A stretch of 64,000 nt of DNA from Delftia tsuruhatensis NBRC 16741. GTDB taxonomy: Bacteria > Pseudomonadota > Gammaproteobacteria > Burkholderiales > Burkholderiaceae_C. Shown here one piece after another: positions 51,888-60,248 of the stretch. Under the pieces are notes generated by a model. The model saw nothing but the letters and a program-made list of their open reading frames with translations. It had not been told where the DNA came from and did not search any database. Numbering within the stretch: position 1 is the stretch's first letter; each line of letters begins with the position of its first letter. Location: contig NZ_BCTO01000022.1 in NCBI RefSeq assembly GCF_001571325.1, forward strand, positions 186,001 through 250,000. The letters are read 5' to 3'. Made by a program: the position numbers and the translations under genes.

Positions 51888-52619
51888 ATGACACCGTCTT
51901 CCCAGCTGCTGTCCACCCTCGCGCCGCTTGGCCGCATCCGCGCCTCCATCAACACCGGCAATCCCATTCTTGCGCGGCTGGATGCCGACGGCCGGCCTGC
52001 GGGCGTGTCCATCGACCTGGCCCGGCGCTTTGCGCAGCAGCTGGGGTTGGAGCTGGAACTGGTGGTCTTCGACACGGCCGCCAAGTCGGTGGATGCCGTC
52101 ACGCGCGAGGAGGCCGACTTCGGCTTCTTTGCCGTGGACCCCGTGCGTGGCGCGGGCATCGGCTTCACGGCACCCTATGTGCTGATCGAGGGCAGCTACC
52201 TGGTGCGCCAGGATTCGCCGCTGACCGACAACGCCCAGGTGGACCGGGCCGGGCACACGGTCGTGGTCGGCAGGGGCAGCGCCTATGACCTGTACCTGAG
52301 CCGCGAGCTCAAGCATGCGCAGATAGAGCGCGCCGTGTCTTCGCCCGCCGTGGTGCAGACCTTTGTGGAATCGACGGCCGACGTGGCCGCCGGCGTCAAG
52401 CAGCAATTGGAGGCCGATGCCGCCCGCCTGCCCGGCCTGCGCCTGCTGCCGGGCCGCTTCATGGTGATCCAGCAGGCCATGGGCCTGCCCAAGGGGCGGG
52501 GCGATGAGGCCCTGCGCGTGCTGGCGGCCTTTGTGGAAGAGGCCAAGGCCTCGGGCTTTGTGGCCGAGGCACTGCAGCGCCACGGCATCCAGGGCGCAGC
52601 GGTTGCGCCTGCGGCCTGA
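51888..52619 (+). CDS. Solute-binding-domain protein (SBP_bac_3 type) without signal peptide
   Basis: Predicted 243-residue protein with the fold of polar amino-acid binding proteins: GRIRASINTGNPILAR, GVSIDLARRFAQQLGLELELVVFD, EEADFGFFAVDPVRG, GIGFTAPYVLIEGSYLVR and VGRGSAYDLYLSREL. These resemble the ligand-binding segments of family 3 receptors. Unusually, no signal peptide or membrane helix precedes the domain from the ATG at 51888, so it is predicted to stay in the cytoplasm unless translation starts elsewhere. The 26-codon upstream frame is Arg/Gly-rich and does not look like a signal either. Function unknown. It converges with the metallophosphoesterase gene, 3 bases away. Confidence 0.75.
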   Translation: MTPSSQLLSTLAPLGRIRASINTGNPILARLDADGRPAGVSIDLARRFAQQLGLELELVVFDTAAKSVDAVTREEADFGFFAVDPVRGAGIGFTAPYVLIEGSYLVRQDSPLTDNAQVDRAGHTVVVGRGSAYDLYLSRELKHAQIERAVSSPAVVQTFVESTADVAAGVKQQLEADAARLPGLRLLPGRFMVIQQAMGLPKGRGDEALRVLAAFVEEAKASGFVAEALQRHGIQGAAVAPAA

Positions 52620-52622
52620 AGG

Positions 52623-53789
52623 TCAGGCGCCGCGCAGCACCAGCAGGTCGATGCTGGCCGGCACGCCCAGGCGCACGGCAAAGCCGGCCCACAGGCCTGC
52701 GCCGGCGCTGACGAAGAGCTTCATGGCGCCGACCTCGTACTCGCCGCGCACAAAGCCGTCATTGGCGGGCGCCACCAGCCATTGGTCCATGCCCAGGATC
52801 AGGCCGCCGTGCGTATGGCCCGACAGCTGCAGGCCCACGCCGTGGGCCGCATTGTCGCGGGCGGTCTTGGGCTGGTGGGCCAGCAGCAGGTGGTATTGCG
52901 CACCGGCCTCTTTGGCCTGGCGGGCCACGGTGTCGATGTCGGGCGGCACGCCTTCGGGCACGGACGGGTCGGTGTTCTGGCGCGACAGGCGGCCATAGGC
53001 CGGATCGCCGATGCCCGACAGCGCCAGGCGCGCGCCCTGCACATCGATCAGCTGCATGCGGTTTTCCAGCAGGTTCAGGCCCAGGCGGCGGAATTCGGCC
53101 ATCCAGGCGTCGTAGCCGCTGTAGTACTCATGGTTGCCGGGCGCCGCCCAGACGCCGTGGCGTGCCTTGAGCTGCGCCAGCGGCGCGATGTTGGCGCGGC
53201 CGCTGTCCACGTCGCCGTCCACCATGTCGCCGGGCAGCACGATGAGGTCGGGGCGCGCCCCCAGCGTGCGGTCCACGATGGTCTGCACATAGCGTGCGTC
53301 GTTGATGGGGCTGGCGTGGATGTCGGCCAGCACGGCCACGCGCAGGCCTTCCAGGCCGGCGGGCAGGCCGGGCAGGCGCAGCGTGCGTTCGTGCACCTCG
53401 GGCGGGCGCAGCGCATTGGCCACGCCCCAGGCCGACAGCAGGCCCGCCAGGGCCAGGGCGCCGGCCGTGAGCAGCGGGGCGTGCAGGCGCTGCTTCCAGT
53501 CCTCGCGCCGGGCCACGGCGGCCAGCGCCCAGAGGCCGTCGCGCAGCACGATGAAGACGGCCAGCATCAGCAGCAGGGCCAGCACCCAGCCGCCCGGCAC
53601 CTGCAGATAGGCCAGCGTGCGGTACTCGACCGTGCCCTCGCGCAGCAGTACCAGCAGCAGGGCGGGCGTGCAGCCCAGGGCCGCCGTGGCGACGGCCGCC
53701 ATCAGGCGTGCGCGGCGCGGCATCAGGCGGACGGGCCACCACAGCCACAGGGCCAATAGCGGGATGACGAGGGCGGCAAGAGTAACCAT
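52623..53789 (-). CDS. Membrane metallophosphoesterase (YkuE-like)
   Basis: Predicted 388-residue protein. Four N-terminal hydrophobic segments (residues 1-125) precede a calcineurin-like phosphoesterase domain. The two-metal site is complete: AVLADIHASP, LPGDMVDGD, APGNHEYYSGYD, LLAHQPK and SGHTHGG. The second half faces the periplasm or cytoplasm depending on topology; YkuE relatives hydrolyse phospholipid-linked or UDP-linked phosphodiesters. It starts at ATG 53789, where the first helix begins. The next gene, hrpA, lies divergently 214 bases away. Confidence 0.9.
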   Translation of the reverse strand: MVTLAALVIPLLALWLWWPVRLMPRRARLMAAVATAALGCTPALLLVLLREGTVEYRTLAYLQVPGGWVLALLLMLAVFIVLRDGLWALAAVARREDWKQRLHAPLLTAGALALAGLLSAWGVANALRPPEVHERTLRLPGLPAGLEGLRVAVLADIHASPINDARYVQTIVDRTLGARPDLIVLPGDMVDGDVDSGRANIAPLAQLKARHGVWAAPGNHEYYSGYDAWMAEFRRLGLNLLENRMQLIDVQGARLALSGIGDPAYGRLSRQNTDPSVPEGVPPDIDTVARQAKEAGAQYHLLLAHQPKTARDNAAHGVGLQLSGHTHGGLILGMDQWLVAPANDGFVRGEYEVGAMKLFVSAGAGLWAGFAVRLGVPASIDLLVLRGA

Positions 53790-54003
53790 GGGGAGCAGAT
53801 CGAGGAAGGCGGGTGAGGCGGCCAGCGCCGGGAGCGGGCGGCAAGGCGAGCGCCGATTGTGCGCAATGCCTTGCATGCCGCTGGCCTGACTTGGCGAAGG
53901 CCCTGGCATGCGGGGGTTTTCATGCGGGCGGCACAGGGCAGGCGTATGGAAATCTGCAGCCGCGTGGCGCCGCCGGCATGGCGCGGGGATAATCCAGCCC
54001 CTT

Positions 54004-57000
54004 ATGCCTTTGAAGATCAGCTTCCCTGAATCCCTGCCCGTATCCGCCCGCCGTGAGGAAATCATGGAGGCCATGGACCGGCACCAGGTCATCATCGTGT
54101 GCGGCGAGACGGGCTCGGGCAAGACCACGCAGCTGCCCAAGATCGCGCTGGCGCTGGGCCGGGGCAAGGTCAACGCCACGCCCGACGACAAGGGCCAGGT
54201 GCGCGGCCACCTGATCGGCCACACGCAGCCGCGCCGCATTGCCGCCAGCTCGGTGGCCAAGCGCATTGCCGAGGAGCTGAACACGCCGCTGGGCGATGTG
54301 GTGGGCTACAAGGTGCGTTTCCAGGACCGGCTGTCCAAGGACGCCTCGGTCAAGCTGATGACGGACGGCATCCTGCTGGCCGAGACGCAGACCGACCCGC
54401 TGCTCAAGGCCTACGACACGCTGATCATCGACGAGGCCCACGAGCGCAGCCTCAACATCGACTTCCTGCTGGGCTACATCAAGCAGATCCTGCCCCGGCG
54501 CCCCGACCTCAAGGTGGTGGTGACATCGGCCACCATCGATGCCGAGCGGTTCTCCAGGCACTTCGAAGGCCCCCAGGGGCCTGCGCCGGTGATCATGGTC
54601 TCGGGCCGCACCTACCCCGTGGAGATGCGCTGGCGCCCCTTCGAGGAAAAGCGCGACCACGACCTCAACGATGCCATTGCCGAAGGCGTGGACGAGCTGT
54701 GGTCCGGCGGCGTCAGCGGCGACATCCTGGTGTTCCTGCCCGGCGAGCGCGAGATCCGCGAGGCGGCCGACCACCTGCGCAAGCACCTGGCACAGCAGCC
54801 CGTGCTGCGCCATGCCGAGGTGCTGCCGCTGTTCTCGCGCCTGTCGCAGGCCGAGCAGGACCGCATCTTCGACAGCCACACGGGCCGGCGCATCGTGCTG
54901 GCCACCAACGTGGCCGAGACCTCGCTGACCGTGCCCGGCATCCGCTATGTGATCGATGCGGGCACGGCGCGCGTCAAGCGCTATTCCTTCCGCAGCAAGG
55001 TCGAGCAGCTGCTGGTCGAGCCCATCAGCCAGGCAGCGGCCAACCAGCGCGCCGGCCGTTGCGGCCGCGTGGCCAACGGCATCTGCATCCGCCTGTACGA
55101 CGAGGCCGACTTCGGCACGCGCGCGCGCTTCACCGACCCAGAAATCCTGCGCTCCTCGCTGGCCGGCGTCATCCTGCGCATGAAGTCGCTGGGCCTGGGC
55201 GACGTGGTGAATTTCCCCTTCCTTGAATCGCCCTCGGGCCGCGCCATTGCCGACGGCTACCAGCTGCTGGGCGAGCTGGGCGCCGTGGACGAGCGCGGCG
55301 AGCTGCTGCCCATGGGCCGCGAGCTGTCGCGCCTGCCGCTGGACCCGCGCGTGGGCCGCATGATCCTGGAGGCGCGCACGCGCGGCGCCGTGGCCGAGGT
55401 GCTGGTCATCGCCTCCGCCCTGTCCGTGCAGGACGTGCGCGACCGGCCGCTGGAGGCCCAGCAGCAGGCCGACCAGCAGCACGCCAAGTTCGACGACGAG
55501 AAAAGCGAATTCAGCGGCTACCTGCGCCTGTGGAAATGGCTGCAGGATGCGCGCGGCGGCAAGGTGGTGGCCAAAAGCCGCAAGGAAATGGCCACGGCCC
55601 AGGCGCCTGCCGCCAAGCCATCGGCGCGCAATGCCGCCTTCCTGCCCGTGGCCCAGCGCAGCGGCGGGCAGAGCGTGGCCGCCCCGGCGGCCGAGGCGCT
55701 GGCGGCCTTCCATCCGCAGGACACCGGTCCCGGCACGGATGACGAGCCCTCGCACAAGCTCAGCAACCGCCAGTGGGAGCAGCTGCTGCGCCAGAACTTC
55801 ATCAACATCCGCCGCGTGCGCGAATGGCGCGACATCCACTCGCAGCTGCTGACCGTGGTCAACGAGCACAAGTGGAAGATCAACACCGAGCCTGCGGGCT
55901 ACGACGCCGTGCACCTGTCCATGCTGTCCGGCCTGCTGGGCAACCTGGGCTACAAGGGCGATGAAAGCGACGCCTACCTGGGCGCGCGCGGCATCCGCTT
56001 CCATCCGCACCCGGGCGCCCACCTGTCCAAGAAGCCGGGGCGCTGGATCGTTGCGGCCGAGCTGGTGGAGACCTCGCGCCTGTACGGCCGGGGCATCGCC
56101 GCCATCGATCCGCAGTGGCTGGAGGAAGTCGGCGCCCACCTGCTCAAGAAGCAGCTGCTCGATCCGCACTGGTCCAAGAACCAGGCCGATGTGGTGGCGC
56201 TGGAGCGCGCCACGCTCTACGGCCTGGTGGTCTACAACGGCCGGCGCATGAGCTATGGCCGCATCGATCCGCAGTCCGCGCGCGAGATCTTCATCCGCCA
56301 GGCCCTGGTGGAGGGTCAGTGGGACACGCGCTGGCACTTCCTGCCCGCCAACCTCAAGCTGGTGCGCAAGGTCGAGGAGCTGGAGCACAAGAGCCGCCGC
56401 CAGGACGTGCTGGTCGATGACGAGCTGATCTACGCCTTCTACGACCAGCAGATCCCCAAGGACGTGTTCAGCGGCGCCACCTTCGACCATTGGTTCCGCG
56501 AGGCGGCCAAGGAAAACGCCGACCTGCTGCGCCTGTCGCGCGACGAGCTGATGCGCCACGAGGCGGCGGGCATCACCACCCAGGCCTTTCCCAAGGTGGT
56601 CAAGCTCGGCGGCGTGGACTGCACGGCCAGCTACCTGCACAGTCCGGGCGACGCACGCGACGGCATCACCGTCACCGTGCCGCTGTTCGTGCTCAACCAG
56701 GTCAGCGACGAGCGCGTGGAATGGCTGGTGCCCGGCATGCTCAAGGACAAGCTCCAGGCCCTGCTCAAGAGCCTGCCGCAGCGCCCGCGCAGCCGCTTCG
56801 TGCCCCTGCCCGAAAGCGCCCAGCGCCTGGCCGAACTCTTCACCACGCCCGAGCGCTGGGGCCAGGGATCGCTGATCGATGCCCTGCTCAAGCAGGTGCG
56901 CGACGAGACCTCGCTGGACGTCAAGCGCGCCGACTTCAAGCTGGACATGCTCAGTCCGCACCTGTTCATGAACTTCCGCATCACGGACGAGCATGGACGC

Positions 57001-58092
57001 CAGCTGGGCCAGGGCCGCAACCTGGGCGCGCTCAAGGCCGAACTGGGCGCCAAGGCGCGCGGCGCCTTCCAGGCGCTGGCCGCGCTGAAGGTGGCTTCGG
57101 TCACCGAGGCTGCGGCCCCACCTGCCGCCGCGTCCGAAGCCGGCAAGAAGGCGGAATCTGGCGCCAGGCCGGACAAGACAGCAAAGCCTGAAAAGGCGGA
57201 CCAGGCCAAGCCCGCCAGCAACGCCAGGCCCAGCCAGCCCGCCGACAGCCGCTACAAGGAATGGAGCTTTGGCGAGCTGCCCGAGCTGATGGAGATCGGC
57301 CGGGGCGGGCAGACGCTGATCGGGTTTCCGGCGCTGATCGACCACGGCGATGCCGTCGGCATCGAGGTCTTCGACGAGCCCGAGGTCGCGGCCGCGCGCC
57401 ACCGCGTGGGCCTGCGCCGCCTGTTCGCGCTGCAGATCCGCGATGCGCTCAAGTACCTGGAAAAGAACATTCCAGACCTGCAGAAGATGGCCGTCGCCTA
57501 CATGCCGCTGGGCACGCAGGAGGAACTGCGCGAGCAGATCATCGACGTGGCCATAGACCGCGCCTTCCTGCAGGAGCCGCTGCCCACCAACGACGCGCAG
57601 TTCAAGCAGCGCGTGCAGGACGGACGCGGCCGGCTGACGCTGATCGCCAACGAGGTGGCGCGCATGGCCTCCACCATCCTGGTCGAGTACGCGGCGGCCC
57701 AGCGCAAGATCAAGGACACCAAGAACGCGCCCGACGCCACGGCCGACGCCGCCCAGCAACTGCAGCGCCTGGTGCCCAAGAACTTCATCGCGGCCGCGCC
57801 CTGGACCCAGCTGCAGCACTACGCGCGCTACCTCAAGGCCATCACCAGCCGGCTGGACAAGTACCGCGCCGACCCTGCGCGCGACGCCAGCCGCCTGGCC
57901 GAGCTGCGCCCGCTGGAGCAGCGCTACTGGCGCCTGGTGGCCGAGCGCAAGGGCCACATCGATGCGCGCATGCAGGAGTACCGCTGGATGCTGGAGGAGC
58001 TGCGCGTGAGCTTCTTCGCCCAGGAGCTGCGCACGCCTTACCCGGTCAGCATCAAGCGGCTGGACAAGGTCTGGCAGCAACTGCAGAACTAG
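54004..58092 (+). CDS. hrpA: DEAH-box RNA helicase HrpA
   Basis: Predicted 1362-residue ATP-dependent RNA helicase. Walker A CGETGSGKTTQLPK, GHTQPRRIAASSVAKRI (motif Ia), DEAHERSLNIDFLLGYIK (motif II), VVTSATIDAERFS (motif III) and QRAGRCGRVANGICIRLY (motif VI) are all present. The C-terminal half contains the HrpA-specific region. A charged low-complexity insert (Lys/Pro/Ala, about residues 1040-1080) interrupts it. HrpA acts in mRNA processing and in rescuing stalled ribosomes. The start at 54004 begins the conserved region; the upstream extension is unlike the family. Confidence 0.95.
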   Translation: MPLKISFPESLPVSARREEIMEAMDRHQVIIVCGETGSGKTTQLPKIALALGRGKVNATPDDKGQVRGHLIGHTQPRRIAASSVAKRIAEELNTPLGDVVGYKVRFQDRLSKDASVKLMTDGILLAETQTDPLLKAYDTLIIDEAHERSLNIDFLLGYIKQILPRRPDLKVVVTSATIDAERFSRHFEGPQGPAPVIMVSGRTYPVEMRWRPFEEKRDHDLNDAIAEGVDELWSGGVSGDILVFLPGEREIREAADHLRKHLAQQPVLRHAEVLPLFSRLSQAEQDRIFDSHTGRRIVLATNVAETSLTVPGIRYVIDAGTARVKRYSFRSKVEQLLVEPISQAAANQRAGRCGRVANGICIRLYDEADFGTRARFTDPEILRSSLAGVILRMKSLGLGDVVNFPFLESPSGRAIADGYQLLGELGAVDERGELLPMGRELSRLPLDPRVGRMILEARTRGAVAEVLVIASALSVQDVRDRPLEAQQQADQQHAKFDDEKSEFSGYLRLWKWLQDARGGKVVAKSRKEMATAQAPAAKPSARNAAFLPVAQRSGGQSVAAPAAEALAAFHPQDTGPGTDDEPSHKLSNRQWEQLLRQNFINIRRVREWRDIHSQLLTVVNEHKWKINTEPAGYDAVHLSMLSGLLGNLGYKGDESDAYLGARGIRFHPHPGAHLSKKPGRWIVAAELVETSRLYGRGIAAIDPQWLEEVGAHLLKKQLLDPHWSKNQADVVALERATLYGLVVYNGRRMSYGRIDPQSAREIFIRQALVEGQWDTRWHFLPANLKLVRKVEELEHKSRRQDVLVDDELIYAFYDQQIPKDVFSGATFDHWFREAAKENADLLRLSRDELMRHEAAGITTQAFPKVVKLGGVDCTASYLHSPGDARDGITVTVPLFVLNQVSDERVEWLVPGMLKDKLQALLKSLPQRPRSRFVPLPESAQRLAELFTTPERWGQGSLIDALLKQVRDETSLDVKRADFKLDMLSPHLFMNFRITDEHGRQLGQGRNLGALKAELGAKARGAFQALAALKVASVTEAAAPPAAASEAGKKAESGARPDKTAKPEKADQAKPASNARPSQPADSRYKEWSFGELPELMEIGRGGQTLIGFPALIDHGDAVGIEVFDEPEVAAARHRVGLRRLFALQIRDALKYLEKNIPDLQKMAVAYMPLGTQEELREQIIDVAIDRAFLQEPLPTNDAQFKQRVQDGRGRLTLIANEVARMASTILVEYAAAQRKIKDTKNAPDATADAAQQLQRLVPKNFIAAAPWTQLQHYARYLKAITSRLDKYRADPARDASRLAELRPLEQRYWRLVAERKGHIDARMQEYRWMLEELRVSFFAQELRTPYPVSIKRLDKVWQQLQN

Positions 58093-58101
58093 CGCCGTGC
58101 C

Positions 58102-58139
58102 GGCCTGCGGCCCTTCCGTGATCGGGAGGGCCGCAGGCC
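58102..58139. other. Long perfect inverted repeat after hrpA
   Basis: GGCCTGCGGCCCT pairs perfectly with AGGGCCGCAGGCC over 13 bp across a short loop. It is not followed by a T tract, so it is unlikely to be an efficient intrinsic terminator by itself. It may protect the hrpA mRNA 3' end. Confidence 0.55.
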
Positions 58140-58358
58140 ATGGTTCAACGCGGCATCGCCACCTTCACCGGCACGCAGCCGGTTGGAGCGATGCAAGGCC
58201 CAAGGCCGTTTGCGCCATCACAGAGATGGGGCATTTTTCAAAGCACGGGCGATCTGTGCAGAACCTGCACAGATGCTGGCCGCTCCATGGCATTGCGGCG
58301 GGCCCTGTGCGTTTCTAGACTGCAGGCATCAACCACTTCCCGTTTTCAGGAGCACTGC

Positions 58359-59009
58359 ATGTCCCTCGCAGAACAGGCCAGCCAGGCCACCCAATCCACC
58401 AGCCATCCCACCCTCCGCGCCCTGTCAGGCGCGCCGGGGCGCAGCCAGTTGCCACGGGGTGCCACGGCGCTGCTGGTCATCGACTTCCAGAACGAGTACT
58501 TCAGCGGCCGCCTGCCCATCCCGCGCGGCCCGCAGGTCCTGGAGCAGGCCCGGCGCCTGCTGCAATGGGCCGATGCCGGGCAGGTTGCCGTGTTCCACAT
58601 CCAGCACATTGCCCCGGAAGGTGCGCCCGTATTCGCCGTCAATGGCAGCACCGTCCAGTTCCACCCCGGCCTGCAGCCGCGCGCGGGCGACACCGTGGTG
58701 CAAAAGCGCAGCGTCAGCGCCTTCGTCGGCACCGACCTGGCCGACCAGCTGCGCGCGCGCGGCATCACCACCGTAGTCATCTGCGGCCTCATGACCCACG
58801 CCTGCGTGGCCGGCGCCGCACGCGATGCCGCGCCGCTGGGCTTCGAGGTCGTCGTGGCCAGCGACGCCGTGGCCACACGTGCCATCACGCGCAGCAATGG
58901 CGAATCCGTGGACGCCGACAGCCTGCACCGTGCCGCGCTGGCCGAGATCGAGGATGTGTTCGGCGATGTCATGCCCACCGCGCATGTGGTGCAGCTGCCC
59001 CTGCGCTGA
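58359..59009 (+). CDS. Isochorismatase-family cysteine hydrolase
   Basis: Predicted 216-residue hydrolase. The catalytic triad is visible: Asp in LLVIDFQNEYF, Lys in VVQKRSVSAF and Cys in CGLMTHACVAGAARDA. VVVASDAVATR follows. The family includes isochorismatases, nicotinamidases and N-carbamoyl amidases; without the larger substrate pocket residues none can be assigned. The first 50 residues are Ser/Thr/Ala-rich and unconserved. The ATG at 58359 has AGGAGC eight bases upstream. The gene ends 29 bases from the convergent beta-helix gene. Confidence 0.9.
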   Translation: MSLAEQASQATQSTSHPTLRALSGAPGRSQLPRGATALLVIDFQNEYFSGRLPIPRGPQVLEQARRLLQWADAGQVAVFHIQHIAPEGAPVFAVNGSTVQFHPGLQPRAGDTVVQKRSVSAFVGTDLADQLRARGITTVVICGLMTHACVAGAARDAAPLGFEVVVASDAVATRAITRSNGESVDADSLHRAALAEIEDVFGDVMPTAHVVQLPLR

Positions 59010-59038
59010 GCCTGCAGGCAGGGCCCGCGCATCGTCTC

Positions 59039-60061
59039 CTAGCGAGAATCCACGGCGTTGCCGTACTCCGTCGTGGTACTGGCCGCATCCTTGCGCACCG
59101 GCACGGCGATCTGCTCGAACACATTGCCTTCGATCACAACGCCTTTGGACTCCAGCAGGTTGATGCCGGCCTGGGGTTCCTCTTCCTTCTTCCTGAACAG
59201 CCCGCTGCGCTTCACGATGAAGCGGTTGTTGCGGATGATGGAACCATCGGCATCGCGCAGCTTGAGGATGGCGGGCAGCGGGGCCTTGTCGCGCGGGTCC
59301 ATGTGCACGATGAAGGTGTTGCCCTCCACCAGCGAGCGCGGGCCGTACAGGTAGACGGCGGTGCGGCCATCGACCTCGATGGTGTTGTTGCGCACCACGT
59401 TGTCGGAGCCCGCCATGATGATGGCGCGGCCGCCGGATTTGATTTGGAGGTTTTCTGCGATGTAGAAGGTGGGTGGGGTGTAATCCCAAATACCCGCGAA
59501 TGTACGGCTGTAGCCGACTTCTTTGATTGCTGGACGATCTTCTGTCAACTCCTGTAGCCTCTGACGACCTTCTATATAAGGTGCCATATCTATTCCAATA
59601 CCTAGTGGACCGGGCGTTTCGATTTTTCCGTTGTGAACTGCCAAGTGAGTCAGTGATTTGCTATTCATGCCTATGCCGCGGGTATTTTCAAACGGCTTGC
59701 CAGATATAAGATGTTTCCTTAGATCAATGTTGGAATGGCTGTCTTCCGAGAAACTAATTACACTGCCCTGACCAGCCTCGTCTGTTGGTGACCCGCGTAC
59801 TCTGCCATTAATGAAATCTCTTAATTTTCTTTGTACAAAGTCGTGAACTACACAGTGATTCCCCCTCCCTCTGACATACTCAACAATAGGATGAAAGCCA
59901 CCTCGATATTTGACGGGACTGCAGCCATCTGGCAATGGTCCTGTGTCGCTGGGAGGATGGCGACTTTCCGCCCATTCTTCCCAAGTCATGCCTTGGGAGA
60001 GTCCGGAAGATAAAATTGCCAAGATGAATATCAGTGATTTAATTTTTATACTGGTTTGCAT
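59039..60061 (-). CDS. Exported beta-helix protein A, putative immunity protein
   Basis: Predicted 340-residue protein with a signal peptide (about residues 1-24) and no further membrane helix, so probably periplasmic. The N-terminal half has the segment GNHCVVHDFVQRKLRDFINGRVRGSP, shared with paralogue B. The C-terminal half is a right-handed beta-helix with repeated DNVVRNNTIEVDGRTAVYLYG, SLVEGNTFIVHMD, SIIRNNRFIVKRSG and VVIEGNVFEQ rungs. The C-terminal 420 bases are nearly identical to paralogue B (60280-60701), while the N-terminal halves differ and are A+T-richer. It sits downstream of a decayed rhs tip that overlaps its start, the position of an immunity gene. Neutralising a periplasmic Rhs toxin is inference. 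Confidence 0.75.
   Translation of the reverse strand: MQTSIKIKSLIFILAILSSGLSQGMTWEEWAESRHPPSDTGPLPDGCSPVKYRGGFHPIVEYVRGRGNHCVVHDFVQRKLRDFINGRVRGSPTDEAGQGSVISFSEDSHSNIDLRKHLISGKPFENTRGIGMNSKSLTHLAVHNGKIETPGPLGIGIDMAPYIEGRQRLQELTEDRPAIKEVGYSRTFAGIWDYTPPTFYIAENLQIKSGGRAIIMAGSDNVVRNNTIEVDGRTAVYLYGPRSLVEGNTFIVHMDPRDKAPLPAILKLRDADGSIIRNNRFIVKRSGLFRKKEEEPQAGINLLESKGVVIEGNVFEQIAVPVRKDAASTTTEYGNAVDSR
59067..59488 (-). repeat. Long direct repeat, copy A (3' half of beta-helix gene A)
   Basis: 422 bases nearly identical, without indels as far as I can align, to 60280-60701 (constant offset 1213). It covers the C-terminal beta-helix of both paralogues, ends abruptly where the low-GC 5' halves begin, and is a potential site for recombination or gene conversion. 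Confidence 0.85.
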
Positions 60062-60240
60062 ATGATACTGCTGGGTAAGCAGACGCCTGGATATTTTTCT
60101 TCTTGCCCAACGAGCCCTCCAAGAAAATTTTCCCGATTAGAGTTGGCTTGTCTCTCAATGTAGTAGTGCATGTCCTCCTGTTACAGCCCGGTGGGATCGA
60201 TCCGGTTGAGTGGGTTGCCGCATATGGCCGTCGAATACCT
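60046..60240 (-). pseudogene. Decayed orphan rhs C-terminal tip
   Basis: Remnant of an rhs 3' end between the two beta-helix genes. Read on the minus strand it has the core-end segment GNPLNRIDPTGL, then a TAA at 60181-60183 where the intact gene has TAC (Tyr). It continues QEDMHYY, jumps straight to NRENFLGGLVGQEEKYPGVCLP and ends SSIICKPV-stop at 60046. The intact gene has about 280 residues between these pieces. The last 16 bases overlap the start of beta-helix gene A, exactly as the intact rhs overlaps gene B. It records a past duplication or displacement of a toxin-immunity module. Confidence 0.85.
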
Positions 60241-60248
60241 CCATTCCA

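Noticed and set aside
53920-58080. A 1386-codon open frame on the minus strand
   Set aside because: It is the antisense shadow of hrpA in GC-rich DNA; the translation is low-complexity (His, Gln, Leu, Ala) with no motifs, while hrpA on the plus strand has every helicase motif.
58102-58139. Rho-independent terminator after hrpA
   Set aside because: The inverted repeat is excellent but lacks any T tract on either strand, so it is listed only as an inverted repeat.
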